From contig CAMDQH010000006.1 of assembly GCA_945905815.1 (NCBI GenBank), forward strand, positions 1 through 64,000: a DNA stretch of 64,000 bases, written 5' to 3'. Numbering within the stretch: the stretch's first letter is position 1; every line of letters begins with the position of its first letter. The notes below the pieces were generated by a model. It was not told where the DNA came from, searched no databases, and saw only the letters and a list, made by a program, of their open reading frames with translations. Below are positions 47,440-56,987 of the stretch, in pieces. A program made the position numbers and the translations under genes. This DNA is from Bacteriovorax stolpii (lineage in GTDB: Bacteria; Bdellovibrionota; Bacteriovoracia; Bacteriovoracales; Bacteriovoracaceae).

Positions 47440-48309
47440 ATGGCAAATATTAAAGAACTCAAGAAAAAGATCAAAAGTACCAAGGGTACTTTTAAGATCA
47501 CAAGGGCGATGAAGCTTGTATCAGCTGCAAAGCTTGCTAAGGCCCAGAGTCGAATCTTGGGACTTCGTCCGTATTCAGTTGAGCTTGAAGGAACTGTGCG
47601 AACAGTTTCTGCCCTTGCTCAGGATTACACGAATGATTATTTTTTACCTAAGAACAATAAACAAAGTGTAGTGCTAGTTGTCTCTTCTGATAAAGGCCTT
47701 TGTGGTGGATATAATTCTACTCTGGCAAAAACGATTAGAAGATTTACGGTTGAAAACAAAGATGAAGACCTTAAGTTTTTATGGGTCGGGAAAAAAGTAA
47801 GAGATTTGATTTCGAAAGAAGTTAACTCTGGAAAAACGTATGTTTTTGCTAAAGCTGATCCGACTTATGAAGAAGTAAGAAAGATGGCCGAAGAATTATC
47901 AAATATGTTCATGACTGGAGAAGTTGGAAAAGTTTACGTAGCTTACAACTCTTTTCTATCTGCTATTGCATTTGATTCTAAAGTTAAGCAGCTTCTTCCT
48001 ATGCAGGTGTCTGAGCTGGTTAAAGAAGAGATTAAAACAAAGTATCCTTACGATTTTAAATATGACCCTAGTGCAGATCAAATTTTGGATACCTTGGTTC
48101 CTGAAGTTTATCTTACGACGGTTTATACATGTATTCTTGATGCTATTGCCTCAGAACATGGAAGCCGTATGAATGCGATGGAAAACGCCTCTAAAAACAG
48201 TAAAGAAGTTATTAAAAAGTTATCTCTTAAAATGAATAAATTGAGACAGGCAAGAATCACAACTGAGTTAATCGAAGTTGTTTCTGGTGCCGAGTCTCTG
48301 AACGGTTAA
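47440..48309 (+). CDS. atpG: ATP synthase F1 subunit gamma
   Basis: 289 residues. Rotor shaft of F1. The N-terminal IKSTKGTFKITRAMKLVSAAKL and C-terminal EHGSRMNAMENASKNSKEVIKKL...QARITTELIEVVSGAESL are typical, as is SSDKGLCGGYN. It lies between atpA and atpD with short gaps. Confidence 0.97.
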   Translation: MANIKELKKKIKSTKGTFKITRAMKLVSAAKLAKAQSRILGLRPYSVELEGTVRTVSALAQDYTNDYFLPKNNKQSVVLVVSSDKGLCGGYNSTLAKTIRRFTVENKDEDLKFLWVGKKVRDLISKEVNSGKTYVFAKADPTYEEVRKMAEELSNMFMTGEVGKVYVAYNSFLSAIAFDSKVKQLLPMQVSELVKEEIKTKYPYDFKYDPSADQILDTLVPEVYLTTVYTCILDAIASEHGSRMNAMENASKNSKEVIKKLSLKMNKLRQARITTELIEVVSGAESLNG

Positions 48310-48320
48310 GGAGTTTTTAA

Positions 48321-49739
<1,419 letters not shown>

Positions 49740-49741
49740 TT

Positions 49742-50155
49742 ATGGCAGCAGGGTTTAAGCTCAATCTTTTTACGCCTAAGGGTGTTGTTATTAAAGATCT
49801 TGAGTGTAATGACATCGTTATACCTACAGTTCGGGGAGATATTAATATCCTCCCTGACCACACCCATATTCTAACCGAATTAAGTACTGGTGTAATGATT
49901 GTTAAAACTCCAATGGGTCCTCGTCATTTTTCAGTGACTGCAGGTCTATGCCGAGTTTTAAAGGATACTGTAACTATTTTATCATTCACTTCTGAGAAAG
50001 CTGAAGATGTCGATGTTGAGCGTGCTAAATCTGCTAAGGCAAAGGCGAATGATCGTTTGTCTGGTAAGGAATCTTTGAGCGACGTGGATATATTGAAATT
50101 CCGTAGAAAGCTTGAAAGAGCTGAGCTCCGAATAAGACTCGCAAATTTAAAGTAA
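49742..50155 (+). CDS. atpC: ATP synthase F1 subunit epsilon
   Basis: 137 residues. N-terminal beta sandwich (FKLNLFTPKGVVIKDLECNDIVIPTVRGDINILPDHTHILTEL) and a C-terminal helical hairpin that can inhibit rotation. Last gene of the F1 cluster, followed by a terminator. Confidence 0.95.
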   Translation: MAAGFKLNLFTPKGVVIKDLECNDIVIPTVRGDINILPDHTHILTELSTGVMIVKTPMGPRHFSVTAGLCRVLKDTVTILSFTSEKAEDVDVERAKSAKAKANDRLSGKESLSDVDILKFRRKLERAELRIRLANLK

Positions 50156-50159
50156 TTTT

Positions 50160-50187
50160 AGGGCCTGCTATGAAGCGGGCCTTTTTT
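50160..50187 (+). terminator. Rho-independent terminator of the atp operon
   Basis: Stem AGGGCCTGCT/AGCGGGCCTT with two G-U pairs and a 4-nt loop, followed by a run of T. It lies 4 nt after the atpC stop codon. Confidence 0.88.
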
Positions 50188-50494
50188 ATCTGATTCTTAA
50201 AAATCTTCCAACCAGCATATATTACTACAATTCTTGGAGTAACGAGCCTCTCATAGCTATCAAATAAATTACAGCGTGTAGAACCATTAGTCGCATGTTT
50301 AGACAGGACGGTTAAAGTATCCATGTATGAAAGTGCTTAGGAATCCTTTATTGCCCCTATAGGTCCAAATCCATTCGACTATCCATGACTACTCAATCGG
50401 GTTGAGCTAAATAATTAAAATGATTAAGCAAATAATGCAATGAAAGGTTATTGATAACTGCGAAAATTGAGTGTGTGGCGTAGAATAAACTTAT
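50188..50494. other. Intergenic region, nothing recognised
   Basis: About 307 bp after the atp terminator. The track shows a minus-strand 96-aa ORF overlapping the atpC end, but it matches no family I know and has no ribosome-binding site. I find no convincing promoter pair for the next gene. Confidence 0.4.
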
Positions 50495-52555
50495 ATGTCT
50501 CGATTGCTTACACGGATGTTTGCTTATTTTACGCTCGTTTGTTACCTCGTTGTGGGTTCAATGGCCGTTCGTTTCTATTTGCCAGAAAACGTTTCTATTG
50601 GTTTTTCAACTTCATATTTAAATCTTTTATCGGACTCTTATTTAGAAGCTTCTGGAAGCGAAGAAATCTCAGCTCCTGAAATGAAATTTGCTGAAATTAA
50701 TATTCCAGTTGAGAAAAAAGTTATTCAAATAGTTGCAAAGAAAATTGAAGAGAAATTAACAGTAGTAGTTGTCTCCGTAAATGAACTTCCATTTTATGAG
50801 CCAGTAACATTATCTAAAATTGAAATGAAAGAAGAGCTACCAACTAATATGGTGGCTTTGTATAGGGACTTTAGTTTTGAAGAAACAGTAGTAGCTAAGA
50901 CTGAAGTAGTTACTGATAAAGTTTCTACAGTTTTGGCCGCAGCAGAAGTTACGTCTGAACCAGATTTTTTTGATTATGCAGTAAAGCCAAGCACGGTTAC
51001 TGAAGATAAAAAAGTTGAAGCCGCCACTGACCAGGTTGAAAATCAAAACGTAGCTGACCTAATAGAGCCAACTGAATCTATACTTCCTACAAACGATTCT
51101 GTCGAACCAGAGTTTTTTGACTATCCAGTTAAAATGAGTAGTCAGACAGATAAAGCTTCTACGACAGTTCAAGAGACAGCCAAAGTTGTGGATCCGAAAA
51201 GCCCTGATACAATCATTAATACAAATGCAGTGGCGTTTGATTACTCACATGCCAAACAAGATATTGCAAAACAAGTTATCCCGACAGTGAGTAGTCATAA
51301 GCCTAGAGTAATGGCTGCGAAACCATCACCTCTGCCAATACCATCTGGCAATGATGATAAAAAACCTGATATAAATGCACTCATTGGACCTAAAACATAT
51401 CCGGTTAGCATATCTATACTTGCTCTTGGTAGTGATCTTAAGAAACTAGAAAACTTGAAAGGCTTTGAAGTTAGATTTCAAGACGACTTGTCTGAAATGA
51501 TTGAGGATTACGGCTCAGGGGAAGTTAAGTTTGAAGCTGAGCTAAGTCAGCCCAAAATGACAAGAACTGTAACCATTCTTAAGCGGGGCTACAGTCCTGT
51601 TACTACTGAACTAATACTTGAAGATGGTGCGCCTGGAAGCGTTTCAATTCCATTAATAGAAGAAGATACTTTGAATGATCTTATGGCTCCATATGAAAGA
51701 AAAGGCGCTGTGGGAGTTCTGTTAGTGGAACTTGATGATGATACTGAAGTTGCAAAACTAGATGTACCTTTTGGTGATGTAATTAAACTTAACGGTGATT
51801 TTAAACGTACAAAAAATGATGATTATCGCTATCAGTTGTTTGTAGGGGTTCAGGCCGGGAATGCAATGGTTTCGTATCATGGCAACAATGGGGAAGTAGT
51901 ATCAAAGATTCTTCATGTACACGAAAGCGAAATGACATATGATGCAAATTTTTATGAAGATGTTGTAAATGAAAAAATACGTCTATTTGAAGAGAATTTA
52001 CTAGCAAGAGAAAGTTCACCGTTAATTATTTCTGGTGAACAGGTAAAAATATTTTCAACTAATATAAGTGCTAAGAAAATCAATAACCATACTTATAAAA
52101 TGGCTTTTGGTTCATCTAACTTGGCGGGACGTCGTTACCTGGAATTAAATCATCAGTCAGAGCCTGTATTTGTTGGGATTCGTGATAATAATAATATTAC
52201 AGTGCCTTCAGAAAACTTTATGAACTTCATACTATCAAAGGTAGAAGGTAGAAAGCTTGGTAATAGATGTCTTATTCAAGTTAATTTGAACAAAACAGCG
52301 AATAATGTGGATGTCGCCTCCGAATCAATAGGTCAATCCCTAATGACCTCTACGCAAATGCTTGATAGTGATGGAAAGTTTTATGACTCTCTAAGTGCTA
52401 AAACCAATAAGATTATAATTGTCGGCGAAGGCCAAGCTTCTTCAGATATCTCTCTTGATTCGAAAATTAACATTAAAATTGAATATGAAGATGGAAGTGT
52501 GCAATTTCTAAATTCTTATTGTTCACCTAATACTTATCTTGTCGAACAACTCTGA
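50495..52555 (+). CDS. Large membrane-anchored protein of unknown function
   Basis: 686 residues. An N-terminal helix (MFAYFTLVCYLVVGSMAVRFYL) is a membrane anchor or uncleaved signal. Residues ~60-300 are low-complexity, rich in Val, Glu and Thr, with an imperfect repeat EPDFFDYAVKPS ... EPEFFDYPVKMS. From ~300 on, the sequence looks like folded beta-rich domains (for example YPVSISILALGSDLKKLENLKGFEVRFQDD). I recognise no family; a surface or periplasmic scaffold is likely. It ends convergently, overlapping the transglycosylase gene by 22 bp. Confidence 0.65.
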   Translation: MSRLLTRMFAYFTLVCYLVVGSMAVRFYLPENVSIGFSTSYLNLLSDSYLEASGSEEISAPEMKFAEINIPVEKKVIQIVAKKIEEKLTVVVVSVNELPFYEPVTLSKIEMKEELPTNMVALYRDFSFEETVVAKTEVVTDKVSTVLAAAEVTSEPDFFDYAVKPSTVTEDKKVEAATDQVENQNVADLIEPTESILPTNDSVEPEFFDYPVKMSSQTDKASTTVQETAKVVDPKSPDTIINTNAVAFDYSHAKQDIAKQVIPTVSSHKPRVMAAKPSPLPIPSGNDDKKPDINALIGPKTYPVSISILALGSDLKKLENLKGFEVRFQDDLSEMIEDYGSGEVKFEAELSQPKMTRTVTILKRGYSPVTTELILEDGAPGSVSIPLIEEDTLNDLMAPYERKGAVGVLLVELDDDTEVAKLDVPFGDVIKLNGDFKRTKNDDYRYQLFVGVQAGNAMVSYHGNNGEVVSKILHVHESEMTYDANFYEDVVNEKIRLFEENLLARESSPLIISGEQVKIFSTNISAKKINNHTYKMAFGSSNLAGRRYLELNHQSEPVFVGIRDNNNITVPSENFMNFILSKVEGRKLGNRCLIQVNLNKTANNVDVASESIGQSLMTSTQMLDSDGKFYDSLSAKTNKIIIVGEGQASSDISLDSKINIKIEYEDGSVQFLNSYCSPNTYLVEQL

Positions 52556-53910
52556 TTTCCTAAAAACTTAGACCATTCTTTGGGCTTCTTTTGAATAATT
52601 TGCTTTAAATTGAGCTTATAGAATCGATTGTCCGGTAACTTAACCTTACTAGTGATGATGGTGCCCCGGGGAAAGGCTGTTTTGGTCTGAGTGATATGGT
52701 GATTATAGAAGAGGACATCATCTAGTTGAGATTTATTTAAATTCTTTTCAAGCCCTATAGTGCATTTTGTAAGATAGAAGTCTAAATCATTCTCCATGTT
52801 ATATCGATCATCTCGATGTATATCTGGAAAGAGTTCCTCTTCATAGGCCAGTGCGTGGACGAGAGCTAGAAACTCACTATAAAAATTTTTGGAGGCAAAT
52901 CCAAAATGCTGAGAGTCACTATGCTTAATAATGGCTTCAAGGTTGATATTGTTTTTAGTAGAGGCAAGTTCGCGCTTAGTTTTTAAAAGATGTTTAGTGC
53001 CTGAATTATAGGCCGTTACGGCCATATCCCAAGACTTCATAAGTTTAAAGTTTTCCTTCATAAGCAAAGCCGCTGCAATTGAAATAACTCCAATATTAGA
53101 TCGATAATCGAACTGAGGAGAGATTGATTTTTTTGGCACATAATAGCTAGCAATTAAAGGCATGAACTGCCAGGTGCCCAAGGCACCAACCTTTGACTCT
53201 GCTTTAGGGTTAAAGCTAGACTCAAGAAATGGAACTGCTAGTAACTCTGGTGGTAAGTCATGTTCAGCAAAATAGTTATTTAAGAAGGTTTTATAAGGCA
53301 GGGAACGGATAATCCCATCTTTGATGAAATTCCGTTGTCCTGTCTGGGTTCTGATATTTTCATTAAGTTTTAAAAACACTGCCTGTCGATCAATTTTCTT
53401 AATAGGCAGGTTGATACCGGCTTCTTTTAAGATTTTATATATATTTTTTGAGTCCTGATCGAGACCAAAGGGATTAACGATTAATCTTTTTAGGTCATTT
53501 TTAATCTTAGAAACTCTTTCTGACGAAATTTTTTGCTGAAGAATATATAAAATATTCTTTGATAGACCTTTCTCATGCAAAGAAGAAAAATCTAAAACTT
53601 TATAGATTAGTGAAAGATTGGTTTTGTCATGAATAATGACATGACCAGAATCAAACTGTGTATATATTAAAAACCAAAAATTAACATTGGGGTAATAGTA
53701 CTTTGTAACTGGGAACATGTTAGAAATACGATCGTCTTTATCGTCCAGATAAGACCTGAAGGAGTCTTTAGACATCCAGGCCAGCTCAGTAACATCATCA
53801 TTTTTAACTTTTGGAATTTTTCTCCAAGAAAGATCAGCTCCGAAATATGGGTCAGAAGCCGTTAATAGGCATGCTCCCAAAATTGAAATTATAAGATACT
53901 TTAAAATCAT
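52534..53910 (-). CDS. MltD-like lytic transglycosylase
   Basis: 458 residues with a signal peptide (ILKYLIISILGACLLTAS). The SLT domain is at about 215-330: LPPELLAVPFLESSFNPKAESKVGALGTWQFMP, where the glutamate of LESSFNP is the catalytic acid, followed by YRSNIGVISIAAALLMKENF and WDMAVTAYNSG. It cleaves peptidoglycan to anhydro-muropeptides. The long N-terminal region is unlike E. coli MltD, and no LysM domain is seen. A possible lipobox (ILGAC) sits in the signal, so it may be a lipoprotein. It overlaps the patatin gene by 4 bp. Confidence 0.85.
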   Translation of the reverse strand: MILKYLIISILGACLLTASDPYFGADLSWRKIPKVKNDDVTELAWMSKDSFRSYLDDKDDRISNMFPVTKYYYPNVNFWFLIYTQFDSGHVIIHDKTNLSLIYKVLDFSSLHEKGLSKNILYILQQKISSERVSKIKNDLKRLIVNPFGLDQDSKNIYKILKEAGINLPIKKIDRQAVFLKLNENIRTQTGQRNFIKDGIIRSLPYKTFLNNYFAEHDLPPELLAVPFLESSFNPKAESKVGALGTWQFMPLIASYYVPKKSISPQFDYRSNIGVISIAAALLMKENFKLMKSWDMAVTAYNSGTKHLLKTKRELASTKNNINLEAIIKHSDSQHFGFASKNFYSEFLALVHALAYEEELFPDIHRDDRYNMENDLDFYLTKCTIGLEKNLNKSQLDDVLFYNHHITQTKTAFPRGTIITSKVKLPDNRFYKLNLKQIIQKKPKEWSKFLGNQSCSTR

Positions 53911-55091
53911 CGAGGACTCAGGATTTGCATAGTTCTCTTATACCCGGCCTCAACAGCATGGGCCGAGACTTTAGAATTAAGTGAGAATGAATTTGCAAAG
54001 AAGAGTTTGTAATCGTGGTGATCAGGAAAAATGTCTATTAGTTTGACCTTGGGATTAATGTTAAGTTTGCGCTCAAGAATGGCCATGAGCTCTCTGCGAT
54101 GTATGTTGGCAAATTTTTCTTTTTTCATGTAATCATTAACTGTATCCATGATATCAATCGCTTTGGCTCTTTCTGCTCGGGCAGAAATAATTTTCTTTTG
54201 TATCATTAAGTAGATTGATTGAATGGCTATTGGCTGAAGCCCATAATTAACCAAAGAACCAACTTCGTCGTGAAAGTGGTAGGGAGTGTGGGTCCATGAA
54301 CTAATGATCACATCACAACCATTATCTTCAGCAACGTGTGTTGAAAGAGTTTCCCTAATTTCACCGTCAATATAGTAATCTACACCTTTGGTCATAAGGT
54401 TTTTGATTGGGTATGGACAATAAAATGGAGGCACACTCATACTGGCTGCTGCCGCTTGAGAAACATTGGTTCCAGTGTAGTATACGGACGTTGAATCGTG
54501 GCTAGGGTTCGGATAGTTATACTTTGAAAATATCACTTTTCTAGAATGGTCTAATTGGGTAGCAACAATAAAAAGATCAGCCGCAAAATCTTCAAAGGTG
54601 TCTTTTTCAATAATATTCTCAAGCAAATAGTTTCTCACACCCTCAGTGGAAAATAGTCCAGGCAAAGAAATAATGGGTCGAACCAGATTTTTAAGAAATG
54701 GTGGAAAACCTTCCAGAGGGTGAAAGAGATCACTTTTTGGCGCCTTGAGGTCAGGCCTTTTAATAGTAAACATATCTTTGTAATTTATGCCTCGAATTTT
54801 CGAACCCTTAATACCAAGTGTCGCCTGAATTATGTCTTGAGGTGTATAGCCACTGGCAAGAAAAATACAAATCATTGCCCCTGCGCTAGAACCCACATAT
54901 GTACCAATTTCAAGACTTCTTTGATTAAGGTTCTGGGTAGAAGCTGAGTTTTTGTTATTTTTTAGATAGAAACCAAGTTCTTCCAAGGCGTGGGTTACAC
55001 CTAAGTGCCAAGCGGCTGCTTTGACCACGCCTCCGGATAGGACCAGGGCAATTTTTTTATTCTTTAGATCGTTTAAATCAACTGACTTCAT
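53907..55091 (-). CDS. Patatin-like phospholipase
   Basis: 394 residues. The nucleophile elbow is GSSAG (S69), and the catalytic aspartate is in YYIDGEIRE (~241). The oxyanion region reads SGGVVKAAAWHLGV, a variant of GGGxRG. Patatins hydrolyse ester bonds in lipids. There is no signal peptide, so the enzyme is cytoplasmic or secreted another way. In predatory bacteria, patatins are expanded, but a role here is inference. It overlaps the transglycosylase gene downstream and may be co-translated. Confidence 0.85.
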   Translation of the reverse strand: MKSVDLNDLKNKKIALVLSGGVVKAAAWHLGVTHALEELGFYLKNNKNSASTQNLNQRSLEIGTYVGSSAGAMICIFLASGYTPQDIIQATLGIKGSKIRGINYKDMFTIKRPDLKAPKSDLFHPLEGFPPFLKNLVRPIISLPGLFSTEGVRNYLLENIIEKDTFEDFAADLFIVATQLDHSRKVIFSKYNYPNPSHDSTSVYYTGTNVSQAAAASMSVPPFYCPYPIKNLMTKGVDYYIDGEIRETLSTHVAEDNGCDVIISSWTHTPYHFHDEVGSLVNYGLQPIAIQSIYLMIQKKIISARAERAKAIDIMDTVNDYMKKEKFANIHRRELMAILERKLNINPKVKLIDIFPDHHDYKLFFANSFSLNSKVSAHAVEAGYKRTMQILSPR

Positions 55092-55166
55092 TACTCAACT
55101 TTATATTAAGATTTTGCACTTATTCATCGGATTCTCTATCATAAAGATTAATGCATAGGAGGATGA

Positions 55167-55505
55167 ATGCATACCATAGATGGTGTTTGGTTATCTATAA
55201 CTGACTATTCAGTATATAAGAAGGTGTCGATTTCAACAATTCGACGTCACATAAAGACCAATGTAATTAAGCATAAAGAGGAAGACGGTAAGTATTTCAT
55301 TTATCTCGCGAATTCAGGCCGAATAAAATTAAAAGAAGAAGAAGAAATACTAAGAGTTAAACTTGAAAACGAACTATATAAATCTCAGATTAGACAGTTA
55401 CGTGAAGAAAATATGGGACTACGTATGCTTGTAGATCTTTATGAAAATAATAATTCGGATTTTTATAAATCGGCTGAACCACCAGAGTTACCAAAGTACA
55501 TATGA
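55167..55505 (+). CDS. Helix-turn-helix plus coiled-coil protein, unknown
   Basis: 112 residues. The N-terminal ~55 residues (WLSITDYSVYKKVSISTIRRHIKTNVIKHK...YFI) look like a winged helix-turn-helix of the MerR/excisionase kind. The rest is a coiled coil (LKEEEEILRVKLENELYKSQIRQLREEN). It has a strong AGGAGG before the ATG. The stop overlaps the next start (ATGA), so both genes are coupled. It may be a small regulator, perhaps of its neighbour. Confidence 0.6.
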   Translation: MHTIDGVWLSITDYSVYKKVSISTIRRHIKTNVIKHKEEDGKYFIYLANSGRIKLKEEEEILRVKLENELYKSQIRQLREENMGLRMLVDLYENNNSDFYKSAEPPELPKYI

Positions 55506-56962
55506 AATTTATTCTGCTTTTAGTTCTAATCTTTCCTATACATGTATTCGCTCAATCTTCAATGAGGCGTTGCACACTTCTGCCAATAACCGACAGTGTG
55601 GGGGGAGCGATTGCTTTTAAAGTATTTGAAAATGTAGAAAATCAATTAAAGAAAAGTAATTGGTGTACTTACGTTTCCAACTCCGGACTGATTAATATTT
55701 TTAGTCGCTACCGGGAAAATTTATCTCAATATCTAAAACAAAAAGAAGTTTTAAAAACAGTTGCAGAAAAATTGCAGGTTGGATCAATTATAAGAGTTGC
55801 CCTCGTAAACGAGATTAAAGGTGTTGAAATCCTGCTTGAAGTTTATGGCGACGATGGGGAAGATTTATATTTTAGTGAAAAAAAATTGGTTGCTACAGAT
55901 GAAATTGAAACGATATCGCAGAATGTAACAAATTGGCTGGATACTTATTCAAAAACCATTCCATATGACGCCAAAATAAATGGCATTTTAGGGGAACAAA
56001 TAACATTAGATGTGGGCAAGGGGTACCCTATTCAAATTGGTCAAAGTTTTGTTGTGAAAAGACCGATAGGAAAAAAGAAACATCCACTTCTAAAGAAAAT
56101 TGTAGACTGGGAAACAGAAGTGCTTGCCGAGGGTAAAGTCTTTAATATTTCTGATAACCAAGCATTGGGTATGGTTAAGGTCTATAAATCTAGTAGCAAA
56201 TTAGTATCCGGTGACTGGGTAAGACTTGAAACATTTAAACAAGATGCTTTTACAGAAAAAAGTTTTGAAGATAAAAAAGACGAGGAACCAGGAACTCTTG
56301 GCATTGTATCAATCGCGGTATTTGGTACTTCCTCTAGCGTTGATACAGTTACACCAACGGGATCTAAAAGGATGATTGGTAATCTTTTTGGATTTGATTT
56401 TCGGGGAGAAGGCTGGATTACTAGACAATACTTTGCTGCTCTTGAAATTGCACGTTCACTTGGCAAACTTTCAGATGTATCAGGCAATCCAGATAAAACA
56501 TCATTAAATTCTCAATTTGGAGTTTTTAAACTAACGGGTGGTTATAAATATTTACCACTTGGATTCTTTTATGGGCCTCAAATAGATATTTACGCCGGAT
56601 ATGCTAGTTATACTTTTGATTTAGATTATTCAGCTACTGATGGTTTTGGTAAAGGAACCATTTCAGGGATTCTATTAGGTGTTACCGCCAATATACCAAT
56701 AAACCGCGAATATAGATTTATGGTGCAAGCTGACTTTCTTCCATTTCCTAGTTTTGAAGACAGTGATTCTATGTATGGAGGTGCTTCTAGTGTATCTGCT
56801 ATGGATCTAGAAATTGGCGTTAAATACAATTACACGCCACGAATGACACTAGATGGCTCGATTGAAACTCTCGCAGGGAAGGCCAAATTCAGTGGTGCTT
56901 TAAAAGAAATATCATACCACGACAATATCAAATTAAAATTCGGTGCTTCCTTTAATTATTGA
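55502..56962 (+). CDS. Secreted protein with possible C-terminal beta-barrel
   Basis: 486 residues. Signal peptide FILLLVLIFPIHVFAQ. Residues ~20-170 recall FlgT/CsgG-like nucleoporin folds only weakly (LLPITDSVGGAIAFKVFENVENQL). From ~260 the alternating pattern (GDFRGEGWITRQYFAALEI-like, ending LKLKFGASFNY with a terminal aromatic) suggests an outer-membrane beta-barrel. Family unknown. It is coupled to the HTH gene upstream and lies 25 bp before ligA. Confidence 0.6.
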   Translation: MKFILLLVLIFPIHVFAQSSMRRCTLLPITDSVGGAIAFKVFENVENQLKKSNWCTYVSNSGLINIFSRYRENLSQYLKQKEVLKTVAEKLQVGSIIRVALVNEIKGVEILLEVYGDDGEDLYFSEKKLVATDEIETISQNVTNWLDTYSKTIPYDAKINGILGEQITLDVGKGYPIQIGQSFVVKRPIGKKKHPLLKKIVDWETEVLAEGKVFNISDNQALGMVKVYKSSSKLVSGDWVRLETFKQDAFTEKSFEDKKDEEPGTLGIVSIAVFGTSSSVDTVTPTGSKRMIGNLFGFDFRGEGWITRQYFAALEIARSLGKLSDVSGNPDKTSLNSQFGVFKLTGGYKYLPLGFFYGPQIDIYAGYASYTFDLDYSATDGFGKGTISGILLGVTANIPINREYRFMVQADFLPFPSFEDSDSMYGGASSVSAMDLEIGVKYNYTPRMTLDGSIETLAGKAKFSGALKEISYHDNIKLKFGASFNY

Positions 56963-56987
56963 TTAACGAAGCCTATAATTAAGCTCC

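Noticed and set aside
50034-50324. 96-aa minus-strand ORF downstream of atpC
   Set aside because: It overlaps the end of atpC and the atp terminator, has no ribosome-binding site and no recognisable domain.
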